DNA of 8,322 nucleotides from Bradyrhizobium sp. (GTDB lineage Bacteria > Pseudomonadota > Alphaproteobacteria > Rhizobiales > Xanthobacteraceae), in contig JAQGKC010000503.1 of NCBI GenBank assembly GCA_028290305.1, positions 1 through 8,322 on the forward strand. The letters are read 5' to 3'. This document shows, one piece after another, positions 1-6,252 of the stretch (its first letter is position 1; every line of letters begins with the position of its first letter). The position numbers were made by a program, and so were the translations under genes. A model generated the notes under the pieces. The model did not search any database and was not told where the DNA came from. It saw only the letters and a program-made list of their open reading frames with translations.

Positions 1-220
1 CGATAGCAATCAATGGAAACACGAGGCGCGACATAAGCAACCATAGACGGCCGGCTGTTGGGAGGCGATTCAAATCTGAGTGCACAGTCCAGCGCAACGG
101 CTGTTTGCGAGCGATTGCTTCGCGCCAGAAGCGGCCGTCAAAAGTTCCGTGGGAAAGCTAGGCTACTCAGCCGCTAGAAACAATTCGCTCGCGATAGGGC
201 GACGCGGAGGGCGGGATGGC

Positions 221-225
221 GGAGG
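221..225 (+). promoter_or_regulatory. Ribosome binding site of the recombinase
   Basis: GGAGG lies 7 nt before the ATG at 233 and decides that start over the upstream in-frame ATG at 80. Confidence 0.6.
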
Positions 226-232
226 ATCTCTT

Positions 233-859
233 ATGCCCGCACGATGCTGTGTCAACCGCTGCCAGTCCCCCTGGAACAAAGGGTTGCTCGTCGGTCAAAA
301 GAAAGCTCTTGAGCCGAAGCACGTCTGGTCTATTCGGGTCCGCCTAGAAATCGCGAAATCAAGGCGGGACCTTGCAATTTTCAACCTAGCAATCGACAGT
401 AAGCTTCGCGCCTGCGATCTAGTCAAACTGCGACTGGACGACATCTGCTTGGGAGCAAATGTGCGACGTCGAGCAACAATCGCGCAAAAGAAGACGGGAC
501 GGCCTGTCCAGTTTGAGATCACAGAATAATCCAAAAATTCAATCGAAGCCTGGCTACCATTGCTCCGGGCCACCGGCTCTCGATACCTCTTCCCAAGCCG
601 ACTTCGTGTCAGCCCTCACATATCAACCCGCCAATATGCACGGCTGGTGCATCGATGGGTCGAGAGCATCGGCTTGGAGTCAGCCTCTTATGGTACGCAC
701 TCGATGCGGCGTACGAAGGCTGCCCAGATTTATCGAAAGACCGGTAACCTACGCGCAGTGCAACTGTTGCTCGGTCATACGAAGTTGGAAAGCACCGTCC
801 GATACCTTGGGGTCGAGGTCGATGACGCTTTGAATATAGCTGAACAAATCGAGCTTTAA
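233..859 (+). pseudogene. Solitary tyrosine recombinase/integrase, interrupted by an in-frame stop
   Basis: This is a short phage-integrase-type tyrosine recombinase of about 208 codons, a lone catalytic-domain form without the usual N-terminal core-binding domain. The reading frame is continuous except for TAA at codon 99 (527-529). Both halves lie in the same frame, so the lesion is a nonsense substitution and not an indel. The family usually has Gln here (TEQTR-like; here TE-stop-SK), which suggests CAA changed to TAA. The catalytic set is complete: Arg59 in SKLRACDL, Lys86/87 in the QKKTGRP turn, His156 and Arg159 in THSMRR, His182 in LLGHT and Tyr191 in TVRYLG. ATG at 233 was chosen because GGAGG lies 7 nt upstream and because the protein then begins near the family's PWNKG segment; an upstream ATG at 80 has no such support. 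It faces the other genes and no mobile-element partner is visible. The second half alone could not catalyse recombination because Arg59 lies before the stop. Confidence 0.85.
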
Positions 860-864
860 TTATT

Positions 865-891
865 CGACCACCGGCATCAAGCCGGTGGTCG
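865..891. terminator. Hairpin between convergent genes, likely bidirectional terminator
   Basis: This is a perfect inverted repeat: CGACCACCGGC, a 5-nt loop (ATCAA), then GCCGGTGGTCG. It starts 6 nt after the recombinase stop and lies between the convergent recombinase and lipase genes. There is no good T-run on either side, so a classic intrinsic terminator is not proven, but the position and the 11-bp GC-rich stem favour a transcript-end structure. Confidence 0.6.
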
Positions 892-938
892 CTTACGCTC
901 TCGATACGAGCATCGGCCTGGTTGATCGATGACACTTT

Positions 939-2105
939 TCAGGGTGCACAATCATCGGGGTCAGGCTTCCCGGCAAATCGGTCACTGGTCCATCCCAGCA
1001 TGTCCTGGGTGCTGGCCTGCGCCGCCCGGCCGTGGCCGATGTTTGGCATCGATATCATGCGCACCTTGCTGCCGGCCTTGCACAATCTGTCCTCATAAGC
1101 CTTGGTCACATCGGGATGAACAATGACATCGTCGGTACCTTGCGCGAGGAAAACCGGAATCTCCGGGGGCAAGGTGCCGGGTGAGTTCTCCGTCAGCAAT
1201 GTGCGCCATGGTTCGACGTCGGACGGATGTTTCGTGGTCAGGAAATATTGCTCCAGCGGCTGCTCGGTGAGCTGACGCCGTCGCAGATCGAACGGCCCCT
1301 CAATGCATTCCTGGGCCAATCGATCGATCGCGGGCGTCGCCCTCGGATCGACCACTCTGTCCATCTTCGCGTCGAACACGCGCTGCCAGGACCACAGCGT
1401 CATCGCGGTGATGTTCTTGCCGCCGACGGAATCGATGTCTTCGTTCATCAGCATTGCCAGATCAGTGGCGGGCGCGGCTGCCGCGACGCCGAGCAGATCC
1501 AGTTCAGGCGCGTAGGTTCTTGCGATGATGCCGGTAAACAGCGCGGCGTGCCCGCCCTGCGAATGGCCCCAGACCACGAATTTCTTGCCGCCGCCGGCGC
1601 CCGGCATGGTTGCGGCAACACGCACGGAGTCGATCACCGCACGGCCCTCGCTGGCGCCGACGAGGTAGGGATGCGGTCCCGGCGTGCCGAGGCCGGGGTA
1701 GTCGGTCGCCGCGACCACGTAGCCGTCGCGTACGAACGAGCGCAGCCCCTGGATCTGCTCGAACAGGAAGATCGCGAGCGACGGCGCGCAGCGCGGGACC
1801 ACCCCTGAGGTCGGATGCGCCCAGGCCACGATAGGCCGACCGCCCGGCGGCGGATCGCCCGGGGGCACGATCACCACGCCCGACACCAGGATCGGCTTGT
1901 TGTCCAATCCGGTCGAACGATAGAGCACGCGGTAGGCGGTGGCGCCCAGCGGCGCGCCATCAATCACCTCTTGCCGGACCAACGTGCCCGGTGCGCCCGC
2001 CGCCTCGGATGGCGGCGCGCGATAGAAATCGGTCTGGGCCTTCGCCGCATCAGCGCCGGCGAGCGCGCACAAGACGCCGAGGATAACCTTGAATGTGACG
2101 GGCAT
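939..2105 (-). CDS. Exported lipase-family alpha/beta hydrolase
   Basis: This 388-aa protein resembles the secretory lipase (LIP) family, serine hydrolases that cleave acyl esters; the true substrate is unknown. An export signal covers residues 1-23, with a hydrophobic stretch and a predicted cut after AKA before QTD. The nucleophile elbow is GHSQGG with Ser182. The likely acid is Asp325 or Asp326 in QGTDDVIV, and the likely catalytic histidine is His358 in NIGHGR. HPTSG at 97-101 and the ATDYPGLG segment at 133-140 are typical of the family. Mature cysteines at 106, 267, 342 and 386 could form disulfides, which fits a periplasmic or secreted enzyme. The start lies 3 nt after the stop of the DUF4403 gene and has only a weak GGA upstream, so translation is probably coupled to that gene. 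No lesion is visible and the length is normal for the family. Confidence 0.9.
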   Translation of the reverse strand: MPVTFKVILGVLCALAGADAAKAQTDFYRAPPSEAAGAPGTLVRQEVIDGAPLGATAYRVLYRSTGLDNKPILVSGVVIVPPGDPPPGGRPIVAWAHPTSGVVPRCAPSLAIFLFEQIQGLRSFVRDGYVVAATDYPGLGTPGPHPYLVGASEGRAVIDSVRVAATMPGAGGGKKFVVWGHSQGGHAALFTGIIARTYAPELDLLGVAAAAPATDLAMLMNEDIDSVGGKNITAMTLWSWQRVFDAKMDRVVDPRATPAIDRLAQECIEGPFDLRRRQLTEQPLEQYFLTTKHPSDVEPWRTLLTENSPGTLPPEIPVFLAQGTDDVIVHPDVTKAYEDRLCKAGSKVRMISMPNIGHGRAAQASTQDMLGWTSDRFAGKPDPDDCAP

Positions 2106-2108
2106 GGC

Positions 2109-3518
2109 TTAGAGTCCATAAAGGATCTTGAGATCGCCGCTGACGCGAAGCGCGATGCTGACGCCGTCGGCCAGGAGCTGGATGCTGTCCAGCTTGGCGG
2201 TGCTGAGCTGGCCTTCCATTCGAAAACCGTTCTTCAGCGGCCGGTTCAGGCGTTCGTTGGCCGCGTTGAGCAGGTTTTGATAGGCAAGGCCATAACCGAT
2301 GTCGGGGATTTGCTTCAACTGATCGAGCAACTGGTCCTGTAATTGCGCCGCCGACCCTTCCGGCAGCGATGTGTCGCCTGCCAAGTTGGAAATCCTAATC
2401 GATTGCTGGTTCGCATCGACGCCGAGCACACCGGATAGATACAGCCATTCCCCGGCGGCCGGATCGCTGTCGCCGGGCTTGGCAACGCGAACGCCGATCA
2501 CCAGCTTGCCGGAGGACGGATAGATCTGCATTTCCTTGACGATCGGGGCGGCCTTGCTGCCAGCTATCACCTGCATGATCTTGTCACGCATGGCGTCATA
2601 ATTGACGCGCACCGGAAGCAGGACATCGAAGGTGCCGGGCTGGCCGACGTCGTTACCAAGCGCGGGCAGCGGCGTCGGCGTCACCGGTGAAGGTGCCTGG
2701 CCGACCAGGGTCTGAACCGTGCCGGTCAACTCAAGCGAACCGGACAGATCCCTGGCAGTGGCGTGGACGCCTGCAAACGCCGCGCCCGCCGGGGTGATCT
2801 GCAACCAGATCGCCGGATCTTGCGAGATCTGCACCGGCTGGAATGCCTGCTCCCAGGCTTTCGCCGCCTTGTCATGCAGATCGAGACGGCGCGTTGCTTC
2901 CTGCGCTTGCCCCCGGATCCGGCCGAGTTGTCTGCGAATGCTGGGCTCGGCATATTTGGTTAGCGAGATGTCGCGGCCCAGAACATGGAGCACCGGCGGT
3001 TGGGTCCAGTGGAATGAGTCGCTGAAATTCAGGTCGACCGACCAGTCCCTGGTCAGTTTCGGCCGAGACTCGACCTCGACCATTGCCCGGCCTTCGGCGT
3101 CGCCATGAATGCGCGACGTGAAACGGTTGGCACCCTGGCCCTCGATGGTGCCGAAGATCGGAACCGAGCCGACGAGATGGTCACCACTGCCATAGACTGA
3201 CATCGCGCCGCGATCGACGAAACCGTTGACGTCGCAATTGGCTTTGATCCTGAATACGAACACGCGCCTGCTCACACAGCCGATGCGCTCATCGATGGTC
3301 GCCAGCCGCCTGGGAACGTCGCGTTCGACGGCCGAGGCAATCGACGGCAGTCCGAATTCGATCGTCGCCGAAACCCGCGATGGCGTCGTCAGCGCCGACG
3401 GCTGGTCGGGAATAACCGGCGGCTTTTCACCCGCCAACGCTGTCCCGGCAAAAGCGGCGGTGCAGAGCAGCACCAAAGCGCCATAACTCACATGATTACG
3501 TAATGCTTGACGATCCAT
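2109..3518 (-). CDS. DUF4403 family exported protein
   Basis: This 469-aa protein matches the DUF4403 family in overall pattern and length. The family's molecular function is not known to me. The N-terminus has a signal peptide with a hydrophobic core at about residues 12-28 and a likely cut after ALA (residue 29). The mature part begins with a Pro/Thr-rich linker and then repeated beta-strand-like stretches such as SATIEFGLPSIASAVE. It includes a WLQITPAG segment and ends in a GDLKILYGL tail. Cys81 and Cys95 may pair. No transmembrane helix follows the signal, so it is probably periplasmic or outer-membrane associated. ATG at 3518 is preferred over ATG at 3524: the Shine-Dalgarno-like AGGAAG ends 6 nt before the former but directly abuts the latter. 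It forms a two-gene unit with the lipase, and a 43-bp repeated element lies 136 nt upstream. The family call is from memory of its pattern, not from a search. Confidence 0.85.
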   Translation of the reverse strand: MDRQALRNHVSYGALVLLCTAAFAGTALAGEKPPVIPDQPSALTTPSRVSATIEFGLPSIASAVERDVPRRLATIDERIGCVSRRVFVFRIKANCDVNGFVDRGAMSVYGSGDHLVGSVPIFGTIEGQGANRFTSRIHGDAEGRAMVEVESRPKLTRDWSVDLNFSDSFHWTQPPVLHVLGRDISLTKYAEPSIRRQLGRIRGQAQEATRRLDLHDKAAKAWEQAFQPVQISQDPAIWLQITPAGAAFAGVHATARDLSGSLELTGTVQTLVGQAPSPVTPTPLPALGNDVGQPGTFDVLLPVRVNYDAMRDKIMQVIAGSKAAPIVKEMQIYPSSGKLVIGVRVAKPGDSDPAAGEWLYLSGVLGVDANQQSIRISNLAGDTSLPEGSAAQLQDQLLDQLKQIPDIGYGLAYQNLLNAANERLNRPLKNGFRMEGQLSTAKLDSIQLLADGVSIALRVSGDLKILYGL

Positions 3519-3524
3519 TGTCAT

Positions 3525-3530
3525 CTTCCT
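3525..3530 (-). promoter_or_regulatory. Ribosome binding site that decides the DUF4403 start
   Basis: On the minus strand AGGAAG sits 6 nt upstream of the ATG at 3518 and touches the in-frame ATG at 3524, so it favours the shorter protein. Confidence 0.5.
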
Positions 3531-3653
3531 GTTCCCTGCAGATCCTGGTTGTCGGTTGGCGGGAGCGGCTCTTGATGCCGCGCGTGCCGGATCTTGCCAA
3601 GCGCGCTGCCCGCGAAAAGTACGATGAAGCTTTCTCAGGAAACAGCGCGGCCC

Positions 3654-3696
3654 ACAAATACCGAGTCAATATGCTGGTATAGGCTCGGCCGATGGC
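3654..3696 (-). promoter_or_regulatory. 43-bp repeated upstream element, copy 1
   Basis: The core is ATACC-N13-GGTAT (3658-3680), inverted arms around a conserved TCAATATGC centre. It matches the copy at 7969-8011 at 35 of 43 positions with no gaps and in the same orientation relative to the downstream minus-strand gene. On the minus strand the centre reads GCATATTGACT, which includes a possible -35-like TTGACT, but no conserved -10 follows in both copies. It could be an operator, a promoter for an alternative sigma factor, or part of a conserved leader. It lies 136 nt upstream of the DUF4403 start. Confidence 0.6.
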
Positions 3697-3796
3697 AGCG
3701 ACGTGAATCAAAGTGCGCTATATTCAGAACGGACCGCGCGACGCGATCGCATTGAGGGCCGAGGAAAGCGCGGTGATACGAGAAAGCAAGTTCAGT

Positions 3797-3813
3797 ACAG
3801 CTGCGCCAGCTGT
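3797..3813. repeat. Small perfect inverted repeat downstream of the marC-like gene
   Basis: ACAGCTG-CGC-CAGCTGT forms a 7-bp stem with a 3-nt loop. The T-run (CGGTTTTCG) lies on the plus-strand side, where no gene reads toward it. For the minus-strand marC-like gene, whose stop is about 67 nt upstream, it would be a terminator without a U-tract. Function uncertain. Confidence 0.3.
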
Positions 3814-3879
3814 CGGTTTTCGAAGATCATTGAAGTGCAACATGATGCGAACTCCATGATTCGAGGGAAGACGTCGTTC

Positions 3880-4552
3880 TCAAGGCAATGCGACCGGGTG
3901 CTGCAATCCGGCAAACAGCGCGCTCAGGCCGCTCCAGCCGATCTGTATACCTATGCAAACCAGAATGAACGCCGACAGGCGGACCAGCACGTTGACGCCA
4001 GCCTCTCCGAGATACCGCACCAACGGCACGGCAAAGCGGTAGGAGCCGTAGATCGCCAGCGCGATCGCGAACAGACCAAGCAGTGCCGCGCCCGCAAGCA
4101 GCATCGCGTGCGCGCCGAACGGATCTCGGCGGATGATGGCTGCCGATCGTCAAGGCCACCGAGATCGCGCCGGGTCCGACGGTCAGCGGCAATGTCAGCG
4201 GATAGAAACTGTCATTGGCGACGCCGGCGTCGGCCGCGTCGTGCAGCGGTTCACGGCTCGGGCCACCGCCTTCGCTGAGCAGCTTCCATCCCATCGCAGT
4301 GACCAGCATTCCGCCGGCGACGCGGACCACGGGAATCGAGGTGCCGAAAAATTCCAGAATGAGCGATCCGAACAAGGTCGATCCGACCAATAGCCAAAAG
4401 CTGTTCAAAGCGACCAGCATTGCCAGCCGCGTCCGCTGCTGCGGGGTGCGATCGGCGGTGAGGCTGAGGAAAAGCGGCGCAGCGCCAAGCGGATTCACCA
4501 CCGGAAACAGCCCGGCAAAGACCAGAAGGAAGGCGTTTGAGATTTCGTTCAC
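3880..4552 (-). pseudogene. MarC-family integral membrane protein, single-base frameshift
   Basis: This resembles the MarC family of six-helix inner-membrane proteins, whose transport role is unproven despite the name. The GTG at 4552 gives the family-like N-terminus NEISNAFLLVFAGLFPVVNP, preceded by a purine-rich GAGAGA. An upstream TTG at 4597 is possible but gives an atypical hydrophilic extension. Family signs are NPLGAAP at residues 20-26, hydrophobic segments around 45-70 and 73-90, and FYPLTLPLTVGPG at 116-127. After GSHHP the correct sequence continues in another frame (RDPFGAHAMLLAGAALLG to the SAFILVCIGIQIGW helix). Removing one base in the CCGCCG run at about 4121-4132 restores a 223-aa protein of normal length. 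Without correction the frame runs on to 3827 with a nonsense Arg/His-rich tail and loses the last helices. This is either a recent pseudogene or a sequence error; both segments look otherwise intact. Confidence 0.85.
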
Positions 4553-4654
4553 GGCTCGATCTCTCGTTTGATGTGGCGGTAAAATCCGTATTCGCAACTA
4601 AACGGCAAGCAACGGTTCCTGCTCGCCCATTCAACAATTCAGCCTCGTCGCGCC

Positions 4655-4667
4655 GACGCCTGGCGTC
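4655..4667. repeat. Stem-loop just after the ANL ligase stop
   Basis: GACGCC-T-GGCGTC is a perfect inverted repeat that begins 5 nt downstream of the ligase stop on the minus strand. It lies in the 120-bp gap before the marC-like gene. No T-run follows, so terminator activity is only a possibility. Confidence 0.3.
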
Positions 4668-4672
4668 TCGGG

Positions 4673-6175
4673 TCAAGCAGCGAGTGATCGGCGCGCTAAC
4701 TGCTTGATGGCGGTACGATTGGGCTTGCCCTGTTCGGTGAGCGGCATGTGGTCGACCGGGACCACGAGGAGCGAGGCGACGGCGGCGGCGCCGAAACGAT
4801 CCAAAATCGCCTGACGGCATACGCGGCCCTCGATGGATAACCCTCCCCAGGCGGCCACGGCGGCGATCGTGACGTATTCATCGGCATCTCTGATCACGAC
4901 GGCGTGGCGGATCGATGGATGCTGACAAAGCGCGTCTTCAATTTCCGTCGGTGTGACCAAAGCACCGTTGATTTCCTGAACATCCACCGCTCTACCCAGA
5001 ACATGCAGGCGCCCATCTCGATCCAGACGACCAAGATCGCCGGTATTATACCATCCATCCTGAAAACTCCGGGAACTGAGACCAGGGTTATTACGATATC
5101 CGTTTGCCATGGCTGGAGATCGCACCTCGATGACCCCTATTTCCCCCGAATCCACTAAACGCCCGTCGGCTAGTCGGAATCGTACGTCAACTCCTGGCTG
5201 GATCCGGCCGGCGGAGGTAAAACATTCCGGCCGCGACACGTCATGATCGACAGGCGCGAGCGCGCTTACCAATCCCATTTCGCTTGCTCCATAAGCATGG
5301 CCGATGATCGACCCAAACCGCTTGCGTGCCCTTAATCGGAGACTTTTTGGCGCTGAGGCACCGATGTGCGTCAGTGACCGAAGGGACGATAGGTCGCGCG
5401 CTTCAATTTCGGGATCGTCCATCAACTCGAAAAGCTGGGGTTCGACGAGAAAGAGATCCGTAATCTTCTCCGCTTTAATGGTCGCAATCGTATCGGCCGC
5501 TTCATATGCATCGCGGAAAACAACACAGCCTCCTCCCAGCAGCGTAATATCCGCGAGGACTTGCGAAAGATACGCGAGCGGCCCGTTTATCAGCTGAATG
5601 CGATCGCGCGGACCCGTTGCGCTGACCATCGCAGTGTACGCAGCAAAGTTTCGGCAACTGCCTTTTGGCACTCCAGTAGAACCGCCCGATGAAGAAACGA
5701 CGGCCAGGTCGTTCGAATCGTCAATCGGATCCATCGACGCTAACGCAGCCAGAACATCCAATCGGCCTCTGGATCCGACTTTGTCCATGCCAACTGTGAC
5801 GAACGGCACACCGACGCTCTGGCCGAGGTATCTTATGGTCTCGGGGAATACGACAAGCAGATCCGGTGCGATCTCGTCGACCAAGGCCTGACGCTGGGCT
5901 TGCGTCGGCGGCACCGAGAGATAGACCGTGGCAGCCCCCAAAACATGGGCTGCATAGCGAATCGCAATTGCTTCCGGCCGGTTCGGTGCGAACATACCGA
6001 GCAAAGTGCCGCGACGGATACCCAAATCGCGCAAGACGTGCGCATACCGAAAAATCAGAGCGATCAGGGCCTCGCCAGAAAGGCTCTCATCGCGATAACG
6101 AAGAACTGCGGAGCGCCTGGCGCGCCGCAGCTCTCGAAGCAACTTAGCTATATATATGTTATTTTCGATTGCCAC
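4673..6175 (-). CDS. ANL-superfamily adenylate-forming enzyme (acyl/aryl-CoA ligase-like)
   Basis: This 500-aa enzyme would activate a carboxylic acid with ATP to an acyl-AMP and pass it to CoA or another acceptor; the substrate cannot be read from the sequence. The diagnostic motifs are present in order: P-loop SGGSTGVPKG (about 163-172), YGASEMG (295-301), YNTGD with Asp380, hinge GRAVDVQEINGALV with Asp398, PTEIE (409-413), and the C-terminal PLTEQGKPNR with catalytic Lys484. It looks complete and active. The SGGSTG form of the P-loop recalls aryl-acid ligases such as DhbE/EntE but also occurs elsewhere. GTG at 6175 is chosen because CTGGAG lies 7 nt upstream; the longer frame to 6355 would overlap the DUF3300 gene and adds an Arg-rich non-homologous leader. 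There is no signal peptide, so it is cytoplasmic. No carrier protein, thioesterase or other pathway gene is adjacent. Base composition is lower in GC than its neighbours. Confidence 0.88.
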   Translation of the reverse strand: MAIENNIYIAKLLRELRRARRSAVLRYRDESLSGEALIALIFRYAHVLRDLGIRRGTLLGMFAPNRPEAIAIRYAAHVLGAATVYLSVPPTQAQRQALVDEIAPDLLVVFPETIRYLGQSVGVPFVTVGMDKVGSRGRLDVLAALASMDPIDDSNDLAVVSSSGGSTGVPKGSCRNFAAYTAMVSATGPRDRIQLINGPLAYLSQVLADITLLGGGCVVFRDAYEAADTIATIKAEKITDLFLVEPQLFELMDDPEIEARDLSSLRSLTHIGASAPKSLRLRARKRFGSIIGHAYGASEMGLVSALAPVDHDVSRPECFTSAGRIQPGVDVRFRLADGRLVDSGEIGVIEVRSPAMANGYRNNPGLSSRSFQDGWYNTGDLGRLDRDGRLHVLGRAVDVQEINGALVTPTEIEDALCQHPSIRHAVVIRDADEYVTIAAVAAWGGLSIEGRVCRQAILDRFGAAAVASLLVVPVDHMPLTEQGKPNRTAIKQLARRSLAA

Positions 6176-6182
6176 TGTCGTT

Positions 6183-6186
6183 CTCC
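6183..6186 (-). promoter_or_regulatory. Ribosome binding site that decides the GTG start of the ANL ligase
   Basis: On the minus strand GGAG is followed by AACGACA and then GTG at 6175. This spacing of 7 nt supports the GTG start over longer in-frame alternatives. Confidence 0.6.
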
Positions 6187-6190
6187 AGAC

Positions 6191-6206
6191 GGGGCGTGAT
6201 CGCCCC
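6191..6206. repeat. Short GC hairpin between the DUF3300 and ANL ligase genes
   Basis: GGGGCG-TGAT-CGCCCC is a perfect 6-bp stem with a 4-nt loop in the 77-bp gap between the two minus-strand genes. No U-tract follows on the minus strand; the T-rich side (GGTATTTGTTTTG) would serve only plus-strand reading. It lies just upstream of the ligase ribosome binding site and could be a weak terminator or processing stem. Confidence 0.3.
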
Positions 6207-6252
6207 GGTATTTGTTTTGCCCGTCGGGACTTTTGATGTGAAGTTGAGTTGC

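Larger units (their letters stand above)
3519..3879. other. Intergenic region upstream of DUF4403
   Basis: This stretch between the marC-like stop and the DUF4403 start holds no convincing gene. It contains the first copy of the 43-bp element (3654-3696), a small perfect hairpin (3797-3813) and the leader of the DUF4403-lipase unit. A 71-codon minus-strand frame overlaps it (3496-3711), but it runs into the DUF4403 signal-peptide region out of frame and has no family resemblance. Confidence 0.6.

Noticed and set aside
1..232. Possible attachment site or tRNA end next to the recombinase
   Set aside because: No tRNA-like sequence or direct repeat pair flanking the recombinase could be seen in the window.
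1227..2342. Long plus-strand open frames opposite the lipase and DUF4403 genes
   Set aside because: They are antisense to well-supported genes, rich in Arg/Ala/Gly as expected from high-GC shadow frames, and have no motifs or ribosome sites.
3703..4278. 191-codon plus-strand open frame over the marC-like gene
   Set aside because: It overlaps the MarC coding sequence in antisense and has an Arg/Gln-rich composition with no recognisable domain.
4598..4630. GGAAC...CGTT resembling an EcfG general-stress promoter before the marC-like gene
   Set aside because: The two parts are separated by only about 10 nt instead of the 16-17 nt expected for that sigma factor.
5041..5055. GGTATTATACC palindrome as a third copy of the regulatory element
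   Set aside because: It lies inside the ANL ligase codons for WYNTGD and lacks the N13 spacing and the TCAATATGC centre.
6207..6219. CGGTATTTGTTTT-like match to the minus strand of the second element
   Set aside because: Only one half matches, it is in the opposite orientation, and a 13-nt match is expected by chance about once in a window this size.
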